Assembly (NCBI GenBank): GCA_963838845.1 | Contig: CAWISR010000003.1 | Location: 868,001 to 932,000 of the forward strand | Length of the DNA: 64,000 nucleotides | Source of the DNA: CAVRXQ01 sp963838845 | GTDB lineage: Bacteria > Actinomycetota > Acidimicrobiia > Acidimicrobiales > Bog-793 | Reading direction: 5' to 3' | In this document: positions 43,681 through 52,162 of the stretch, piece after piece | How the letters are laid out: every line of letters begins with the position of its first letter | How positions within the stretch are numbered: the stretch's first letter is position 1 | The notes under the pieces: generated by a model | The model's input: only the letters and a program-made list of their open reading frames with translations | Database searches by the model: none | Told to the model about the DNA's origin: nothing | Translations under genes and position numbers: made by a program

Positions 43681-44916
43681 TCAGTGCTGCCAGACCTGCA
43701 CCGACTTGATGTTGAATGACGTGCCCGACGCGGCTGGCCCGTCGATCGCGAGGTTGGCGAGGAAGTACATGGGTGAGTTCGGCACGCTGCTACCGGTGTA
43801 GGTGTCGACCACCTTGCCATCGAGGTACCAGGTGAGCGAGCCTGGAGCCCAGGCGAGGCCGTAGGTGTGCCAACCGTCGGTGAGAGCGCTCGACGACGTC
43901 ACCTGCTTCTGCTGTTGCTTCGGGTTCTGCCAAGGGCCCCAGTGGAAGGTGTCGGACTCGGTGCGGGCGGAACCCCAGTTCTCCATGATGTCGATCTCGG
44001 GCGGCCACGATTTGTCAGCGGGAAGGAGCCAAAGCGCGGGCCACGTACCCGCGCCACCCGGAATGGTGGCGACGATCTGGACGTAGCCGTAGGTGAACGA
44101 ATACGAGGAGAACGTCGTCACGATCCCCGAGGCGTACGGGTAGGTCTTCGGAGCGCCGGTCTGGTCGGTCCCGGTCGTCGGCGTCTGATTGGCGACGAGG
44201 TGCAGGGCACCCCCCGAAACCTGGTCTTGGCTGGCTTCGTACCACTCTTCTTCTTGTGCGTTGCCGTAGTTCGTGCAGCCGCTCCAGTAGCAGGTCGACC
44301 ACACGGTGCTGTCGAGCTGGGATCCCGAAAACGTGGCGGAGAAAGCGAGGTGCATTCCGGTCGTCGGGGCGGAGCCGGAGGGAGAGGTCGACGCTGTGGT
44401 CGTCGTCGGAGGAGTTGCCGTCGGGGGAGGGGTCGTCGGGGCAGAAGTCGTCGGAGGGGTCGTCGTGAGTGACGCATCAGCCACCAGCCTTGGAGTCCGG
44501 TACGGCGTCACTACCTTCGGCACCGACGTGGCCCGAACGAGAGACCGGAGACGTCGAAACTCGGCCAAGGTTATGAACGACGAAGGCAGCCAAGACTTCG
44601 TCGCATCCGATACCCGCACGTTCAAATGGACCTTGCTCTTGACGACGGACGAGCGATTCAGGGAAACGACGGTGATGTGACTGCGAGCAGGGTGGGCGAA
44701 GGAAGCGACGGATCCAGTCGTTCTGACGAATCCGACTCCCGCGGCCCCAAAACTGATCGCCACGGCGGCGGAGAGCATCGTCCCTCGGCGAATTCGGCGC
44801 GGCGGACGAGCCGGCTTCTCTCCGTTCGGACCGCGGTCCGGCTCGTGCAGCGAGAGACGTGACCACTCTCTGTGTGGACGCTCTCCGTGATCGTGCCAGA
44901 GTCGCCACCGATCCAT
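43681..44916 (-). CDS. GH16 beta-glucanase (copy 3) with Thr/Pro-rich linker
   Basis: The 411-residue enzyme has an N-terminal basic region, one hydrophobic segment (about residues 45-65) that could be a signal or anchor, a 90-residue spacer, a Thr/Pro-rich linker (about 150-185) and a C-terminal GH16 domain. The catalytic EIDIME is at about 307-312. The domain is very similar to copy 1 (7903-8802) and more distant from copy 2. The linker suggests that the domain extends through the cell wall. The ATG at 44916 is chosen; a TTG at 44949 is possible. It leads a minus-strand group with GT2 and LicD, which supports a role in processing the exopolysaccharide. Confidence 0.88.
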   Translation of the reverse strand: MDRWRLWHDHGERPHREWSRLSLHEPDRGPNGEKPARPPRRIRRGTMLSAAVAISFGAAGVGFVRTTGSVASFAHPARSHITVVSLNRSSVVKSKVHLNVRVSDATKSWLPSSFITLAEFRRLRSLVRATSVPKVVTPYRTPRLVADASLTTTPPTTSAPTTPPPTATPPTTTTASTSPSGSAPTTGMHLAFSATFSGSQLDSTVWSTCYWSGCTNYGNAQEEEWYEASQDQVSGGALHLVANQTPTTGTDQTGAPKTYPYASGIVTTFSSYSFTYGYVQIVATIPGGAGTWPALWLLPADKSWPPEIDIMENWGSARTESDTFHWGPWQNPKQQQKQVTSSSALTDGWHTYGLAWAPGSLTWYLDGKVVDTYTGSSVPNSPMYFLANLAIDGPAASGTSFNIKSVQVWQH

Positions 44917-45259
44917 GCCACGATCTTCTGCTCCAATCTGCGTAAGCAATAGACGCAGCTAAGGCCTTCTGACGTGCGGTGATTAGGCAGATGAGCGACC
45001 CAAAACTGTGCTGAAGAGTTGACCACTTTAAGTGGCCAGTAGCACAAATCGGTCACAGCTAGCGGTTAGAACGTCACTTTTAGTAGTTGCACGCGATCGA
45101 GTTTTGACACGGAGCGTGGTCCCGACCTGCTGTTGTCATGGCGTGTGCGATATGCCCCGTGGGTTTGCTCAGAAGCCATCGTGCGTGTGAGCGCCAACGT
45201 CGGTCATTCACCACATCGTCCGTGCGACGCTCGACATCTTCGATGCCGCGGATCGTGAC
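44917..45259. other. Intergenic region upstream of GH16 copy 3
   Basis: No gene is seen. A perfect 13-bp palindrome CCACTTTAAGTGG (45023-45035) lies about 107 bases before the GH16 start and may be an operator. GACCCAAAAC (44997-45006) recurs at 9036-9045 upstream of GH16 copy 1. Confidence 0.45.
45023..45035 (-). promoter_or_regulatory. 13-bp palindrome upstream of GH16 copy 3
   Basis: CCACTTTAAGTGG has perfect 6-bp arms around a central T. Its position before the GH16-GT2-LicD group fits an operator; the regulator is unknown. Confidence 0.35.
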
Positions 45260-46414
45260 TTACTGCGAAGTGATTTTCTCCAGACCGGCTGACCACTTCT
45301 GTTCGATTCGGCCGAAACGCCAGATGAGGGCCGACCCGATCCACGTCGCGACGAACATGCCCACAATCACGAAGCCCGCGGTGTTGATATTGAAGTTTGC
45401 GACGAAGCGCCAGAAGCCACCGTCGGTTGCGAGCGAGTGGATCTCTTGCGGCAGGATCCCGAGCGTCTCGATCGCGCCGACGAAGAAGCAGATCGCAACC
45501 GAGAGGCCGGTGATCGAGAGGTTGTAATAGACCTTCCGCACCGGGTTGAAGAATGCCCAGCCGTAGGCGAGGTTCATGAAGATCCCGTCGGTCGTGTCCA
45601 TGAGGGTCATGCCGGCGGTGAAGAGGATGGGCAGACAGAGGATCGAGTACCACGGAATGTGCTGGGACGCCGCGAGTGCCACGGTGGCCAAGAGCGCGAC
45701 CTCGGTCGCGGTGTCGAATCCCATGCCGAACAGCAATCCGACCGGGTACATCTTCCACTCCCGGTCGACGCCCCTTGCGAAGCGACCGAGGATTCGGTAG
45801 AAGAATCCCCGGTTCTCGAGTTCGCGTTCGAGTGCCGCCTCGTCGTATTCGCCCTTTCGCATGGTGCGGAACACCTTCACGATCCCGGCGAGGATGACGA
45901 GGTTGAGCGCGCCGATGAGGAACAAGAATCCCGCCGACACCGCGGTCCCAAAAACGCCACCGAAGCTCTCGAGTCCCGAGTGCGGATTCCTTACCGCAGA
46001 GAACACGGTCTTTTCGGCGAGGATGATTCCGACGCCGATCAGAACGACGATCGTCGAGTGACCGAGAGAGAAGAAGTAACCGAACCCGAGCGGTCGCTCC
46101 CGGTCCGTCCCGCGTCGCTCCTGCATCACCTTTCGCGTCGTGTTGTCGATCGCCGAGATGTGATCCGCATCGAAGGCATGCCGCAATCCGAGCGTGTACG
46201 CGAGCCCGGCGACGCCGATCCCGAGCCCCTTGTAGTGCTGCGGGATGACGAAGAAGACAAAGACGGCGAAACCGATCGCGTGTAAAGCGAGGATCGAGCC
46301 GTACATGCCGAGTACGCGGAAGCGCTCTCGCGAGGAGAGTGCGGCGAGGGAGGAGCGCACGAAGGCGGCGAACCCCGGCCTCTCGGCGTACGGCTCACCC
46401 GATGCGATCGCCAC
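45260..46414 (-). CDS. NiCoT-family nickel/cobalt transporter
   Basis: The 384-residue membrane protein has about eight predicted helices and the family signature RHAFDADHI at residues 78-86, in the second helix, which binds the metal. The other conserved motifs are present: FFSLGHSTIVVL and LLFGMGFDTATEVALLA. Such permeases (HoxN, NixA, NicT) import Ni2+ or Co2+ with high affinity for enzymes such as hydrogenase, urease or B12 synthesis. None of those are in the window, so the client is unknown. The gene is divergent from the SQR gene; a Fur-type palindrome lies 49-63 bases before its ATG. The HAFDADHI form does not by itself separate Ni from Co preference. Confidence 0.93.
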   Translation of the reverse strand: MAIASGEPYAERPGFAAFVRSSLAALSSRERFRVLGMYGSILALHAIGFAVFVFFVIPQHYKGLGIGVAGLAYTLGLRHAFDADHISAIDNTTRKVMQERRGTDRERPLGFGYFFSLGHSTIVVLIGVGIILAEKTVFSAVRNPHSGLESFGGVFGTAVSAGFLFLIGALNLVILAGIVKVFRTMRKGEYDEAALERELENRGFFYRILGRFARGVDREWKMYPVGLLFGMGFDTATEVALLATVALAASQHIPWYSILCLPILFTAGMTLMDTTDGIFMNLAYGWAFFNPVRKVYYNLSITGLSVAICFFVGAIETLGILPQEIHSLATDGGFWRFVANFNINTAGFVIVGMFVATWIGSALIWRFGRIEQKWSAGLEKITSQ

Positions 46415-46462
46415 AGATCGATGCCTTCCTTCGCTGGGCAGCTATGGAAAACTTATCCCTGA

Positions 46463-46477
46463 TGCGAATGACTCGCA
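46463..46477. promoter_or_regulatory. Candidate Fur-family operator between NiCoT and SQR genes
   Basis: TGCGAATGACTCGCA is a 7-1-7 inverted repeat with six of seven pairs, the geometry bound by Fur-family dimers (Fur, Nur, Zur). Outer CTTAT/ATAAG arms extend the dyad. Its location near the transporter start suits metal-dependent repression. Confidence 0.5.
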
Positions 46478-46584
46478 ATAAGGGGGTTTCACCGCGACCT
46501 GACCGGCCCTCGCGTCGAGCCCGGTTCGCGTGGCGGGACCGTTGGCACTGCCTGGCGGGCACTGCGCCGACGTTCACTTGACCT

Positions 46585-47844
46585 ATGAATGCTCGAGTGC
46601 TCATCCTCGGCGGTGGGACCGGTGGAACCCTGGTCGCGAACCGCCTCCGACGTGTGCTGCCTGCCGGTTCCGAGATCACCGTCGTCGACGGCAATGACCA
46701 CCACTTGTACCAGCCGGGGCTGCTGTTCGTGCCGTTCGGCTCCCGCCATCCGGAGCACCTCGTCCGGCCACGCGCGGCGTTCTTGCACGAAGGCATCGAA
46801 TTCATACGCGGCGAGGTGGACCGCGTCGATGTCGGAGCGGAGAAGGTGACATTGATCGACGGCTCGACGCTCGGCTACGACGTGCTCGTCGTCGCAACTG
46901 GGGCGCGCCTCGTGCCAGAGGAGACAGAAGGCCTGCTCGGGCCGGGTTGGATGGAGAAGGTCTTCCACTTCTATTCATACGAAGCGGCAATCGGGTTACG
47001 CGCCGCCCTCGAGCAATTCGACGGCGGACGTCTCGTCGTGAACTTCGTGGACCTTCCGATCAAGTGCCCCGTCGCGCCGGTCGAGTTCCTGTTCCTTGCC
47101 GACGCGTACTTCCGCAAGCGCAAGTGGCGTCAGCGCGTCAAGCTCTCCCTCGTTACACCCCTCGACGGGGCGTTCACGAAGGCGACGTGCGCGACGTACC
47201 TGTCGCACATGTTCGACGACCGCGGGATCGAGGTCGTCACGCAGTTCAACTCCTGCGAGGTCGACGGGGATGCCGGCCGGCTTGTCAGCTACGACGGCCG
47301 CGAGGTTCGATTCGATTTGGGTGTCGTCATCCCGTTGCACCAGGGCGCGGCGTTCGTCGGTCGCTCGGCAGGTCTCGGCGACGCTCTCGATTTCGTGCGG
47401 ACCGACCCGCACACGCTGCAGTCAAAAGTCGCGCCGAACATCTTCGCGATCGGCGATGCTGCCGACCTCCCGACCTCGAAAGCCGGTTCGGTGGCGCACT
47501 TCGCTGGGCACACCGTCGCGGAGAACATCCGGCGGTTCTTCGCGAAAGAGCCGCTGAGCTCGGAATTCGACGGGCACACGAACTGTTTCATTGAAAGTGG
47601 AGGTGGAAAGGCGCTCCTCATCGATTTCAACTACGAGGTTGAGCCCCTTCCCGGCCGCTTTCCGTGGCGCGTCGGGCTTCCTCTGCTCAGAGAGTCGCGA
47701 CTTAACCACCTGGGCAAACTCGGATTTGAGAGCTTCTACTGGCACGCCCTTCTTTCCGGACGCGAGATCCCCGGAGTCGGATCACGCATGCCGAGAACAG
47801 GCAAAACGCTCCGCGAGGATGGAGATCGAGTCGCCGCGGATTGA
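46585..47844 (+). CDS. Sulfide:quinone oxidoreductase
   Basis: The 419-residue flavoprotein has the FAD dinucleotide motif ILGGGTGGTLVANRL (7-21), VVATGARLVP, and a second nucleotide-binding region NIFAIGDAADLPTSKAGSVAHF, all typical of SQR. Cys161 in LPIKCPVAP and Cys334 in HTNCFIESG match the two essential cysteines; the third cysteine of classical type I enzymes, near residue 128, is absent, as in other SQR types. The enzyme oxidises sulfide to sulfane sulfur and passes electrons to the quinone pool at the membrane. It leads a three-gene set with DsrC/TusE- and DsrE-like genes that can carry the sulfur away (inference). Start ATG at 46585. Confidence 0.88.
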   Translation: MNARVLILGGGTGGTLVANRLRRVLPAGSEITVVDGNDHHLYQPGLLFVPFGSRHPEHLVRPRAAFLHEGIEFIRGEVDRVDVGAEKVTLIDGSTLGYDVLVVATGARLVPEETEGLLGPGWMEKVFHFYSYEAAIGLRAALEQFDGGRLVVNFVDLPIKCPVAPVEFLFLADAYFRKRKWRQRVKLSLVTPLDGAFTKATCATYLSHMFDDRGIEVVTQFNSCEVDGDAGRLVSYDGREVRFDLGVVIPLHQGAAFVGRSAGLGDALDFVRTDPHTLQSKVAPNIFAIGDAADLPTSKAGSVAHFAGHTVAENIRRFFAKEPLSSEFDGHTNCFIESGGGKALLIDFNYEVEPLPGRFPWRVGLPLLRESRLNHLGKLGFESFYWHALLSGREIPGVGSRMPRTGKTLREDGDRVAAD

Positions 47845-47863
47845 CGACAAGAGGAGGTAGCCG

Positions 47864-48181
47864 ATGCCAACCGCAACCTACGCAGGAAAGTCGGTGCAGG
47901 TGAATGACGAGGGGTTCCTCGTCGACCCCGGCGAATGGAGCGAGGAGATGGCTGGCGACATCGCGAACACCGTCGGCCTCGCGCCGCTGAACGCCGAGCA
48001 GATGCAGGTCGTGAAGGTGATGCGCTCGGAGTACGAGGCGAACGGCGACGGACCGAACGTCCGGGCGCTCGGCAAGGTGTCCGGCGTGCCGATCAAGCGC
48101 CTCTACGAGCTTTTCCCGATGGGCCCGGCGAAGACCGCCGCCAAGATCGCGGGGATTCCGAAGCCCCGCGGCTGCATATAA
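47864..48181 (+). CDS. DsrC/TusE-family sulfur carrier with a single C-terminal cysteine
   Basis: The 105-residue protein matches the DsrC/TusE family over its length: VNDEGFLVDPGEWSEEMA near the start and LYELFPMGPAKTAAKIAGIPKPRGCI at the end. The penultimate Cys104 is conserved. The second cysteine of true DsrC, ten residues earlier, is Ala (KTAAKIAG), so the protein cannot form the intramolecular disulfide or trisulfide of DsrC and works more like TusE or another one-Cys sulfur carrier. GAGGAGGT lies six bases before the ATG, a strong SD. The gene is 19 bases after SQR and 32 before the DsrE-like gene, so it probably takes sulfur from SQR. Confidence 0.88.
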   Translation: MPTATYAGKSVQVNDEGFLVDPGEWSEEMAGDIANTVGLAPLNAEQMQVVKVMRSEYEANGDGPNVRALGKVSGVPIKRLYELFPMGPAKTAAKIAGIPKPRGCI

Positions 48182-48213
48182 CAAGGTGAATTCCGCCGAG
48201 AAAGGGGCTTGAG

Positions 48214-48681
48214 ATGGCAGACAGCATGGGAAAGGTCTCGATCATCGTCTCGAAGGGTTCCCTCGAGGGCGTGTACCCGGCGCTCATCATGGCGAATGGC
48301 GCGCGCGCCGAGGGTATCGAGGCGAACCTGTTCTTCACGTTCTTCGGCCTCGACGCCGTGAACAAGAAGCGTTACGCGAAGATCAAGGTGGCACCCGTCG
48401 GCAACCCAGGGCTTCATCTCCCGACGTTCGTTGGTGCGATCCCGGGAATCTCCTGGGCGCTCACCAAGTACTTCGACTCGAAGATGAAAAAGCTCGACAT
48501 CCCGCAGATCCCAGAGTTCTTGGAGATGATCTCGGACACCGGTGCCGGGCTCTATGGCTGCAAGGCGTCATGCGACCTCTTCGGGCTCACGAAGGACGAC
48601 CTCATCGACCAGGTGAAAGACATCATCACCGTGGGCGAGTTCTACGAGATGGCGGCTGGCGGAGAGATCGTCTTCACCTGA
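48214..48681 (+). CDS. DsrE/DsrF-like (DsrE2-type) sulfur-transfer protein
   Basis: The 155-residue protein has the DsrE-like fold: KVSIIVSKGSLEGVYPALIMANGARAEG at the start and FFTFFGLDAV, as in DsrE2 or peroxiredoxin-like family members. A redox-type pair, Cys116 and Cys120 in LYGCKASCDLFGL, lies in the expected active-site loop. A helical hydrophobic region (LHLPTFVGAIPGISWALTKYF) may contact membrane or partner. Such proteins hand persulfide sulfur between carriers such as TusA, DsrC and rhodanese. It ends the SQR operon; no dsrAB, tusA or hdr gene is in the window. AAGGGG precedes the ATG. Confidence 0.85.
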   Translation: MADSMGKVSIIVSKGSLEGVYPALIMANGARAEGIEANLFFTFFGLDAVNKKRYAKIKVAPVGNPGLHLPTFVGAIPGISWALTKYFDSKMKKLDIPQIPEFLEMISDTGAGLYGCKASCDLFGLTKDDLIDQVKDIITVGEFYEMAAGGEIVFT

Positions 48682-48746
48682 TCGTCCGACGCGACGTCGT
48701 CGACGTCGCTGGTCTCGAACTCAAGGGCTCTGAGAGATATTGATCG

Positions 48747-49484
48747 TCAGACTCGTGCAGAAGCGGCGTCGTCCGTCACCGCTCCGTCGCGCAGTCGCAC
48801 CCGTCGCTCCGCCTTGGTCGCGATCTCCTCGTCGTGGGTTGCGACGATCACCGTCACCTTCTGTTCGCGGTGCAGCTCGGTGATCAACGCCATCACCTCT
48901 TGGGCGGTCTCTGAGTCGAGGTTCCCGGTCGGCTCGTCGGCGATGACGACTTTCGGCGCGTTCGCGAGCGCCCGGGCGATCGCGACGCGCTGTTGCTCTC
49001 CTCCGGACATGCGCGAGGGCAAGTGGTCGAAGCGGTGACCGAGACCGACCCGCTCGAGAAGCTCACGGGCACGCGCCGTGCGCTCCTTCGCGGCGACCTT
49101 GTTCGGCACCATCGCGATCGCGACGTTCTCCGTCGCAGAGAGCGTCGGAATCAAGTTGAACTGCTGGAAGACGAATCCGATGTCCTGTGCGCGAATCTTC
49201 GTGAGCTCGGCGTCGGAGAGGTGGACGACCTCCTCGCCGAAAAAGCGGAGTTGGCCCGAGGTCGGGACCTCGAGACACCCGAGTAGCTGCAATAGGGTCG
49301 ACTTGCCAGAGCCCGACGGCCCCTGAAAGGCGACCATCTCACCCGCCGTGATCGAAAGGCTGACGCCGCGCACTGCACGGACCAGCGCGTCGCCGCGGCT
49401 GTAGGTGCGCTCGACATCGTTCAGCTCGTACGCCTTGCCGGCATCTATCGTTGCGCTGGCGTCCCCCGGAGTTTCCATCGTCAC
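48747..49484 (-). CDS. MacB/LolD-type ABC transporter ATP-binding protein
   Basis: The 245-residue ATPase has Walker A GPSGSGKST, the Q-loop VFQQFNL, signature MSGGEQQRVAIARAL, Walker B VVIADEPTGNLD and the switch His in VATHDEE. The MacB/LolD-like pattern (YSRGDALVRAVRGVSL; EEVVHLSDAELTKIRAQDIGF) fits exporters that move lipids, peptides or macrolides. A GTG at 49484 with AGGAG seven bases upstream is chosen; this SD overlaps the stop codon of the permease gene. The two therefore form a coupled pair. It is convergent with the SQR operon. Confidence 0.93.
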   Translation of the reverse strand: MTMETPGDASATIDAGKAYELNDVERTYSRGDALVRAVRGVSLSITAGEMVAFQGPSGSGKSTLLQLLGCLEVPTSGQLRFFGEEVVHLSDAELTKIRAQDIGFVFQQFNLIPTLSATENVAIAMVPNKVAAKERTARARELLERVGLGHRFDHLPSRMSGGEQQRVAIARALANAPKVVIADEPTGNLDSETAQEVMALITELHREQKVTVIVATHDEEIATKAERRVRLRDGAVTDDAASARV

Positions 49485-49494
49485 TTGTGTTCTC

Positions 49495-51312
49495 CTAACC
49501 GAGGTCCCGAAGCGCAACGGCCGGGGCGAGGCGCGAGGCTCGCCAGCCGCCGGCGATACCGGCGAGCAACCCGCCGACGATCGCGCCGGCGAGACCGAGC
49601 AACACCGTCGTCGCGTGGATCGGCGCCGTGAGATGGATGACGCTTGTCACGGAGGCGTTCGTCGACTGGCCGATCGACGCAGAGAGCGACGAAGCGCCGA
49701 CCGCGAGCCCCGACGACGTCACCGAAAGGCCCGGCCCGACGGCCGAGATCACGGCCGCGATGACAATTCCCAGCACGATGCCGAGCACGGCGCCGACGAC
49801 ACCGATGCCGATCGTCTCGGCGACGATCTGGCGCACGACGGCACCCCGTGACCATCCGATTGCCCGCAACGTACCGATCTCGCGCACGCGCTTTGCGACC
49901 GACGAGAGCGTGAGCAGTGCGGCGATGAGGAACGCAGCCAAGAGCACGACGATCGCGAGCGCGGTGCCAAAGGTGTTGGCGACTTTCTTCGCGTTCGAGA
50001 GGCTTCCCTTGACGGTGTCGGCGAGCGTCTTCGACGTAAGCACTGTCGCGCCGGGGAGGTCCTTTTTAATCGCCGCAGCGACCGCGTTCACATCGCCCGC
50101 GTTCTTCACCGACACGAGCACTTCGTTGATCTCCTTCGGTGCCGTCGCGAGGGACTGCGCGGTGGTGAGGTCGAAATAGACGTCCGCGACGTCACCGGTG
50201 AGCGTCGGATTGACGAGGCCGACGATCTTGTAGTCCTTCGAGTTGATCGTCATCGTCTCGCCGGCGTGAAGTCCTTTTTGCGTCGCATAGCCCTGGTTGA
50301 CGAGTACCTCGTCGGCCGCGCTGGCGGTGAACCACGTGCCCTTGGTCACCTGCGCCTTCGTGATCAGACCGCCCGTCGACGCGGCGGGGTCGACGCCCGC
50401 AACGGTGTAACTCGCCGTTTGGGTGTTCGTCGTTGGCGGGTTCAACGTCTCACGGATCGTCTCTTCCGGGACGACGACGTTCTGTTCGTATGCGCGCTGT
50501 TGCGCCGTCTCGCACTTAGAGAAGGCGGAGTTCGTTCCGATGAACCTGATCCCGCCGCCGCCAGCCGGGCGTCCGGTTGCGCCGCCCGATCCAAAGGCTG
50601 GCCGTCCGGTTGCGCCGCCCGATCCAGAGGTGGTTGGCCGAGTCGTGGGGTTCGAGGCGAAGAGCTTCTCGATGCAGGAGCGCTCCGTTGCCTCCTGGGC
50701 GGCGGTCAGCGTCGGCGGCTTCGTCGTGACCTTGAGGGTCTGCCCGCCGGTCTTATAGGTGGCGGTGATCGTCGGCACCGTGCCCGTCTCGTGGATCGCG
50801 TCGAGGGAGAGCGCTCCGGTCACCGAAGACACGTTCTTGATCTTCGAGATGATTCCGGCCGCCTGGTCGGGAAAGTCGATCAAAGTGCCGGGAAGGAAGA
50901 AGTCATGGGTGAACTTCGTCCCGGCCGGACCCAGTTTCGCCAAGTCCGTGAGGACGCTCGAGTTGTTCTCGAGCAACGTGGCGCTGGCAGAAGAGTTCAG
51001 TGTCGCCGCGCTCACCCCGCCAAATCCCTGGCCGAAGAAGCCACCGCCGCGCCGCGCAGAGGCCGAGCCGCTCGCCGTCGAGGTCGAAGAGGCGTTCTTG
51101 TTCGTCGTCGCGGCGACGGTGCGGGTGACGATGATGTTCGTCCCGACCGAGCCGAGAGGGGACAGCACCGAATTCTGGGCGGCCGACAGCCCGTCCGAAA
51201 CGCCGATGATGCTCATCACGAGGCCAACCCCGGCGGCGAGGCCGATCGCGGTCACGAGTGTTCGGCCGAATCGACGACGCAGCTCGTGCCACGCGTAGCT
51301 GGGAGAGAACAC
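49495..51312 (-). CDS. MacB/FtsX-like ABC transporter permease
   Basis: The 605-residue permease has a first membrane helix at about 17-42, a large extracellular domain of about 375 residues (MacB_PCD-like: GTNIIVTRTVAA, ADEVLVNQGYATQKGLHAGETMTIN, YKIVGLVNPTLTGDVADVYFDL) and three C-terminal helices of FtsX type (TFGTALAIVVLLAAFLIAALLTL; VREIGTLRAIGWSRGAVVRQI; a final helix before RASRLAPAVALRDLG). The extracellular part carries a Gly-rich insert with two 11-residue repeats, GSGGATGRPxx. It works with the ATPase at 48747. The transported substrate is unknown. The start is an ATG-like codon at 51312, nine bases past AGGAATCG. Confidence 0.9.
   Translation of the reverse strand: MFSPSYAWHELRRRFGRTLVTAIGLAAGVGLVMSIIGVSDGLSAAQNSVLSPLGSVGTNIIVTRTVAATTNKNASSTSTASGSASARRGGGFFGQGFGGVSAATLNSSASATLLENNSSVLTDLAKLGPAGTKFTHDFFLPGTLIDFPDQAAGIISKIKNVSSVTGALSLDAIHETGTVPTITATYKTGGQTLKVTTKPPTLTAAQEATERSCIEKLFASNPTTRPTTSGSGGATGRPAFGSGGATGRPAGGGGIRFIGTNSAFSKCETAQQRAYEQNVVVPEETIRETLNPPTTNTQTASYTVAGVDPAASTGGLITKAQVTKGTWFTASAADEVLVNQGYATQKGLHAGETMTINSKDYKIVGLVNPTLTGDVADVYFDLTTAQSLATAPKEINEVLVSVKNAGDVNAVAAAIKKDLPGATVLTSKTLADTVKGSLSNAKKVANTFGTALAIVVLLAAFLIAALLTLSSVAKRVREIGTLRAIGWSRGAVVRQIVAETIGIGVVGAVLGIVLGIVIAAVISAVGPGLSVTSSGLAVGASSLSASIGQSTNASVTSVIHLTAPIHATTVLLGLAGAIVGGLLAGIAGGWRASRLAPAVALRDLG
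50571..50626. repeat. In-frame tandem repeat (33-bp period) in the permease gene
   Basis: GTCCGGTTGCGCCGCCCGAT plus CCA occurs at 50571-50593 and 50604-50626, identical, offset by 33 bp. It encodes the GSGGATGRP repeats in the extracellular domain. Confidence 0.75.
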
Positions 51313-51498
51313 GATTCCTCCGTCGTTCGTGCCCGCAACCTCGTTTTTCGGGGCGCGTCGAGCTGCAAGGTACGCGTCGAACCTGTGGCCGGTCTGGGGG
51401 AATGCTTGGAGGAGTCTGCGCTCGAAAGTCGATCATCCGCCTCCCAACGCTTGTCCGACGGCGAGAGGAAGGTCGGTCCTGGGAGCGAACCCCGCCGG

Positions 51499-52107
51499 TC
51501 AGGTCAGCTCGCGAACCTCGCCGTTCGGGAGCCGTTGGAACAGGGGCAGGAGGCCGAGGGAGTGCATGAGTGCGGAGTCGTCGCCGATCGTCGACCTCCA
51601 CTCGTCACCTTCGGTCGCCAGCACGCCGATCGCGACCGGATTGGCGCCGGCAGCTCGTGAGAGCGCGAGTGCGGCGTGCATCGAGCCCCCGGTTGAGGTC
51701 ACGTCGTCGATCAGCGCCACGTTGCGGTCCCGCACGACGTCGACCCGGGCGCGGTCGAAGAGCAGGTGCTGTTCTTGGCCGGTGGTGATCGAACGCAATG
51801 GCTCCGACAGCGCGTCGGCGAGGTGGATCTTCGGCGTCTTCTGGAAGATGACGTAGTCGTCGAGACCGAGCGAACGGCTCACTTCGATCGCGATCGGAAT
51901 TCCCATCGTCGCCACCGAAGCGACGACCTCGACATTGAACGGGCGGAGCAATTCGGCGAGTTCCTGTCCCGCGCGCTCCGAGAAGTGAACTCCGAGGTCA
52001 ACGGTGATCATCAGCGCGACGGCGACCTCGTCGGACAGTGGCACGATCGGCAGGTCGAGGTGCTGCGAGCCGATCGTCGCTTCGTAGCGTCCTAGGGGAG
52101 CGACCAC
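51499..52107 (-). CDS. Phosphoribosyltransferase-like protein
   Basis: The 202-residue protein contains the PRPP-binding loop VALIDDVTSTGGSMHAAL (about residues 130-147) and VASVATMGIPIAIEVSRSLG before it, as in type I phosphoribosyltransferases of the adenine/xanthine group. The substrate-recognition hood differs from well-known enzymes, so the base used is unclear; a regulatory role like PurR/XpsR is also possible. The GTG at 52107 has AAAGGAGG eight bases upstream and decides the start; the frame is open to 52143. It lies between the ABC permease gene (186 bases away) and the GMC oxidoreductase gene. Confidence 0.8.
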   Translation of the reverse strand: MVAPLGRYEATIGSQHLDLPIVPLSDEVAVALMITVDLGVHFSERAGQELAELLRPFNVEVVASVATMGIPIAIEVSRSLGLDDYVIFQKTPKIHLADALSEPLRSITTGQEQHLLFDRARVDVVRDRNVALIDDVTSTGGSMHAALALSRAAGANPVAIGVLATEGDEWRSTIGDDSALMHSLGLLPLFQRLPNGEVRELT

Positions 52108-52162
52108 GACTCGATCCTCCTTTGTCGATGACCGTTCCGCCAAATCCGCCGATGAGCCGAGC

